In this document: positions 61,556 to 64,000 of the stretch, piece by piece
Position numbering within the stretch: position 1 is the first letter of the stretch
Layout: every line of letters starts with the position of its first letter
Assembly (NCBI RefSeq): GCF_004382795.1
Contig: NZ_SMSG01000001.1
Location: 558,001 to 622,000, forward strand
Length of the DNA: 64,000 bases
Direction of reading: 5' to 3'
Source: Cumulibacter soli
GTDB taxonomy: Bacteria > Actinomycetota > Actinomycetes > Mycobacteriales > Antricoccaceae
Translations under genes and position numbers: made by a program
The notes under the pieces: generated by a model
Told to the model about the DNA's origin: nothing
What the model saw: the letters and a program-made list of their open reading frames with translations, nothing else
Database searches by the model: none

Positions 61556-61593
61556 GGCCCGCTGCCAGGACGGTGATGCGGTCCCAGCGGGCC
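61556..61593 (-). promoter_or_regulatory. Stable leader hairpin between leader peptide and terminator
   Basis: GGCCCGCTG at 61556-61564 pairs with CAGCGGGCC at 61585-61593, with further GGAC/GTCC pairing inside. It lies between the Cys-rich leader peptide and the terminator and could be an antiterminator or pause hairpin. Confidence 0.55.
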
Positions 61594-61678
61594 GGCGAAG
61601 CCGCAACGATGCGGCGAAAACGTGCGCTGTTGCCGAAACTAGCCGTTGGGGCTGATAACTCGGCTTACGGGAACGGTG

Positions 61679-61768
61679 TCAGCAACAACAGGCGCCGACA
61701 CCGCGGCGCATGAGGTCGATACACCGCCGCGCGTGCAGGCGGTACGACCGGTTCGTGTTGCTGTGCAT
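61679..61768 (-). CDS. Poly-cysteine leader peptide of the sulfur operon
   Basis: A 29-codon ORF starts at ATG 61768, five bases after GGAGG. It encodes a short basic peptide containing RLHARRC and IDLMRRGVGA and ends Cys-Cys-Cys-stop (TGT TGT TGC TGA). The R-x-H-x-R-R-x-x-D-L layout is that of small leader peptides found before actinobacterial sulfur-assimilation genes. Three cysteine codons right before the stop would stall ribosomes when charged tRNA-Cys is scarce. It is in line with the flavin reductase, sfnG and OsmC genes. Confidence 0.85.
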   Translation of the reverse strand: MHSNTNRSYRLHARRCIDLMRRGVGACCC

Positions 61769-61869
61769 GGACTCCTCCATCGGTCCTGGCGTGAGCACCT
61801 ACCCGCGAGGCGGGCGGTTGCTGCGGCGTCCTCGAGCCAGGTCTCTCGGCCGCTCTGGATGGTGCAGAG

Positions 61870-61899
61870 ATTTCAGCACACATCGCCGTACGCCGTCAA
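61870..61899 (-). promoter_or_regulatory. Sigma-70-type promoter of the sulfur operon
   Basis: On the minus strand TTGACG (61894-61899) and TGAAAT (61870-61875) are 18 bases apart. Transcription would begin near 61862, giving a 5' leader of about 95 bases before the leader peptide. Confidence 0.5.
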
Positions 61900-61926
61900 G
61901 GAATGCGACGTACGGCGCATTCCTTG
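61897..61926. promoter_or_regulatory. Perfect 11-bp inverted repeat overlapping the -35 element
   Basis: CAAGGAATGCG (61897-61907) and its exact complement (61916-61926) are separated by ACGTACGG. The inner edge touches the -35 hexamer of the sulfur-operon promoter. This is a typical place for a regulator-binding site; it could alternatively be an RNA hairpin after the metallo-hydrolase gene. Confidence 0.5.
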
Positions 61927-61944
61927 GCGTGCGAGACACCGCAG

Positions 61945-61969
61945 GGGCGGTTGCGTCACGCAACCGCCC
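61945..61969 (-). terminator. Hairpin after the metallo-hydrolase gene
   Basis: GGGCGGTTGCG and its complement (11 bp) enclose TCA at 61945-61969, 26 bases after the stop of the minus-strand metallo-hydrolase. No U run follows, so termination may be weak or Rho-dependent. Confidence 0.5.
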
Positions 61970-61994
61970 TGCCGGGAATCGATGCCTACGGGAT

Positions 61995-62783
61995 TCAGTG
62001 GGTACGCAGGTACTCCAGTTGCGACTTCACCGACTGCTCCGCGGCCGGCCAGTTCGACTCCGGTACGTCGGTGTAGACATGCTCGACGACCTGCCGCGCG
62101 GTCGCGTCGTCCCCGAGTACCCCGAGCGCGTCGCGGACCTGCTGCAGTCGTTGCGCGCGGTGCTGCTGATAGAACTCCGCCGCGCGGCCGGCCGACTCCA
62201 GTTCCGGACCGTGCCCCGGCAGCACGGTCGCGTCGCCGTACGCCCTGAGCCGTTCCAGCGAGGACAGGTAGTCAGCGAGGTTGCCGTCGGGGTAGGCGAT
62301 CACCGTGGTGCCGCGGCCGAGGATCGTGTCCCCGGTCATCACCGCGGCGGGGTTGACGCCGTCGTCCACGATGAATGACAGCGAGTCGCTGGTGTGGCCC
62401 GGTGTCGCGATGACCTTGACTTCGACGCCGGCCGCCGAGATCACGTCGCCCTCGCCGAGGCCTTCGCCGCCGTACTGGTGTTTGGGGTCGAGGGCGCGCA
62501 CTCGCGCGCCGGTCATCTCATGGAAAGTCTTCGCGGACTCGGAATGGTCCCAGTGTCCGTGGGTCAACAGCACCTCGACGACGGTGCCGGCCTCGGCCGC
62601 GACGACCTTGAGGTGCTCGAGGTCTTCCGGGCCTGGGTCGACGACGATCGCTTCACGGCGTCCATCGGCGCGCAACAGCCAGGTGTTGGTGCCATCCAGG
62701 GTCATCACGTTCGGATTGTTGGCGAGTACGACAGACGCGTACGGCGTGACGTCGCGGCGTACTTCATACAGCGGGTGCGTCAT
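61995..62783 (-). CDS. MBL-fold metallo-hydrolase
   Basis: This protein of about 262 residues (Rv3677c position) has LLTHGHWDHSESAKTF (HxHxDH), His in VIATPGHTSDSL, Asp in VMTGDTILGRG and a final His in TVLPGHGPELE. A C-terminal winged-helix-like domain follows (QQVRDALGVLGDDATARQVV). It fits the LACTB2/RNase-type MBL group. ATG 62783 has GGAGG eight bases upstream. The long frame to 63131 lies antisense to nothing useful and is not coding. Confidence 0.9.
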   Translation of the reverse strand: MTHPLYEVRRDVTPYASVVLANNPNVMTLDGTNTWLLRADGRREAIVVDPGPEDLEHLKVVAAEAGTVVEVLLTHGHWDHSESAKTFHEMTGARVRALDPKHQYGGEGLGEGDVISAAGVEVKVIATPGHTSDSLSFIVDDGVNPAAVMTGDTILGRGTTVIAYPDGNLADYLSSLERLRAYGDATVLPGHGPELESAGRAAEFYQQHRAQRLQQVRDALGVLGDDATARQVVEHVYTDVPESNWPAAEQSVKSQLEYLRTH

Positions 62784-62806
62784 CTGCAGACCTCCATATC
62801 CGGGAA

Positions 62807-62861
62807 CTGCGGTGGTGTCGCGCACGCTATCGGGCCGACAGCGTGCGCGAAACCACCGCAG
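62807..62861. other. Long near-perfect hairpin between two same-strand genes
   Basis: Arms of 27 bases at 62807-62833 and 62835-62861 pair in 25 positions. The outer part is CTGCGGTGGT and the inner part CGCGCACGCT. It fills the gap between the NUDIX stop (62873) and the ribosome site of the metallo-hydrolase, so it could block or pace transcription between them. Its end matches the palindrome at 33222. Confidence 0.6.
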
Positions 62862-62872
62862 ATCAACAGATC

Positions 62873-63682
62873 CTAATTGACCACGGACCGGCCGGGACCG
62901 ATCTTGATCGACGGTTTGATCATGGTGCCGTCCGGCAACTTCACATAGTTCACGCCGTCCTGCTGCACGAGTTCGGGCATGATCGGCACGATCCTCGTCG
63001 GCGGCGCGGAGACCATCGCCTCCTCTGCCGTCTGGAATGCAGTCAACGCCGTCAGCGTCGCGGTGGTCGGCGGCAGCATCGGGCGCGTGCCGTTGTCGGA
63101 CTCTTCCACCGCCCGGGCCGCAGGCACCCACTCGGCGTGGTCGTGCTCAGTGGAAATCTCCCGCGGTTCGACACCGTCGGGCAGTTTCATCAAGAAGAAG
63201 CGGGTGTCGTACCGCTTGGACTCCGCCTTCGGGGTGATCCAGTGCGCCCACGGGCGGATCAGGTCCGCGCGCACCGACATCCCGCGACGGTTCAGCATCT
63301 CCGAAAGGGACTGTTCACGATTCAGCAGCGCGAGACGCTCGGTCTCCCACTCCTCATTGTCGGTGTCGCTCACGGGGGACTCGCCCACCGTGGCCAACAG
63401 GATCCCGGCCTCCTCGAAGGTCTCGCGGACTGCCGCAGCCACCAGTGCCTTGGCGCGGCGCTCATCACACGAGAACGCGTCGGCCCAATACCCAGGGTCA
63501 GGTCCGATCCAGCCGAATTCGGCGTCCGAGTCGCGCGGGTCCACCCCACCACCGGGATACGCCGTCATCCCACCGGCGAAAGCCATCTGACGGGCGCGGC
63601 GAATCAGGTAGACCTCGACGCCTTCGGCGCCGTCCCTGATGAATAGGACCGTCGACGCATCCTTCGGCTCTGGCATACTCAC
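62873..63682 (-). CDS. NUDIX hydrolase
   Basis: This 269-residue protein has the NUDIX core split by a long insert: MAFAGGMTAYPGGGVDPRDS, then ALVAAAVRETFEEAGILLAT, with the REtFEEaGIL box intact. The insert holds WIGPDPGYWADAFSCDERRA. The C-terminal half has AHWITPKAESKRYDTRFFL, as in NUDT19-like acyl-CoA diphosphatases. GTG 63682 overlaps the RidA stop (GTGA); ATG 63676 is an alternative. Confidence 0.87.
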   Translation of the reverse strand: MSMPEPKDASTVLFIRDGAEGVEVYLIRRARQMAFAGGMTAYPGGGVDPRDSDAEFGWIGPDPGYWADAFSCDERRAKALVAAAVRETFEEAGILLATVGESPVSDTDNEEWETERLALLNREQSLSEMLNRRGMSVRADLIRPWAHWITPKAESKRYDTRFFLMKLPDGVEPREISTEHDHAEWVPAARAVEESDNGTRPMLPPTTATLTALTAFQTAEEAMVSAPPTRIVPIMPELVQQDGVNYVKLPDGTMIKPSIKIGPGRSVVN

Positions 63683-64000
63683 TCGCTTACCTCCACAATG
63701 ACCTCCACCTCGACGGGGGTGTCGAGGGGCAACACGGCGACGCCGACCGCGGAACGAGCGTGCTTACCCGCATCGCCGAAGACCTCACCCAACAGCTCGG
63801 ACGCGCCGTTGATGACCAGCGGCTGTTTGGTGAAGGCCGGGTCACTAGCAACGAACCCGACGACCTTCACGATCCGAGTTACCTGATCTAGACCTACCAG
63901 ATCATCGATTGCGGCGAGCGCGTTGAGTGCCGCCTGGCGCGCATCGTCGTGCGCCTCCTCCAACGACACGCTCGCACCGACCTTGCCGGCACGACGGAGT
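63679..64000 (-). CDS. RidA family protein (5' truncated by window end)
   Basis: The frame is open to the end of the window and the GTG at 63969 is internal. It reads RAGKVGASVSLEEAHDDARQ, then AALNALAAIDDLVGLDQVTR, VGFVASDPAFT and ARSAVGVAVLPLDTPVEVE. This is the RidA/YjgF fold, with the Arg of ARSAVGV and the Glu of VEVEVIVEV in their usual places. RidA proteins deaminate reactive enamines. It is the Rv3678c position, coupled to the NUDIX gene. Confidence 0.85.
   Translation of the reverse strand, partial: LRRAGKVGASVSLEEAHDDARQAALNALAAIDDLVGLDQVTRIVKVVGFVASDPAFTKQPLVINGASELLGEVFGDAGKHARSAVGVAVLPLDTPVEVEVIVEVSE

Overview
The window is high-GC DNA packed with genes on both strands and frequent ATGA/GTGA stop-start overlaps. 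It comes from an actinobacterium. The gene order follows the Mycobacterium tuberculosis block from Rv3644c (holB) to about Rv3678c: holB, topA, the DEAD/DUF1998 helicase, the Tad/Flp pilus genes with ssd, the HAD-IB hydrolase, acs, a holin-X-like protein, an epoxide hydrolase, marP, a NUDIX gene, tlpA, nth, a small membrane protein, crp, a metallo-hydrolase and RidA. An MFS/thymidylate-kinase-like fusion beside tmk, and complete mycofactocin genes, fit the Frankiales/Geodermatophilales/Sporichthyales part of the phylum. The exact genus cannot be read from the sequence.

Layout. 0-7 kb: a sortase-type surface protein cut by the window edge, then two convergent giant ATPase-LuxR regulators. 7-18 kb: small membrane proteins, holB-tmk-MFS/TMK-like, a YeiH-type exporter with a divergent LysR regulator, xthA, and a rhodanese. 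18-26 kb: topA (apparently starting at an ATT codon), an unknown gene, a MrfA/Hrq1-like helicase, a hydrolase. 26-31 kb: the Tad pilus operon. 31-42 kb: a HAD hydrolase, an SDR, and the mycofactocin locus. In that locus mftA-B-C-D run on the minus strand, and mftR, two unknown membrane proteins, mftF and mftE run on the plus strand, all driven from one divergent promoter region. 42-50 kb: VWA/MoxR pair, zinc-binding lipoprotein with a Zur-like box, FKBP, Fic-like protein, DGPF/ECF sigma pair, YraQ-type permease pair. 50-59 kb: acs through crp. 59-62 kb: a dimethylsulfone-monooxygenase-type sulfur operon. 62-64 kb: metallo-hydrolase, NUDIX, RidA (partial).

Two modules look inserted into the conserved scaffold: mycofactocin between the HAD-IB gene and acs, and the sulfur operon between crp and the metallo-hydrolase. 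The sulfur operon has a complete, readable control region that ORF callers would miss. It consists of a promoter, an overlapping perfect inverted repeat, a 29-codon leader peptide with a good ribosome-binding site ending Cys-Cys-Cys-stop, and then a terminator-shaped hairpin with a U run just before the first structural gene. This is the layout of a cysteine-sensing transcription attenuator and is the most interesting item in the window.

Intergenic DNA is also unusual. Several gene ends are duplicated together with the stop codon, several gaps hold degenerate tandem repeats, and a dispersed set of palindromes shares CTGCG-type outer ends. No tRNA, rRNA, CRISPR array, transposase or prophage was seen.
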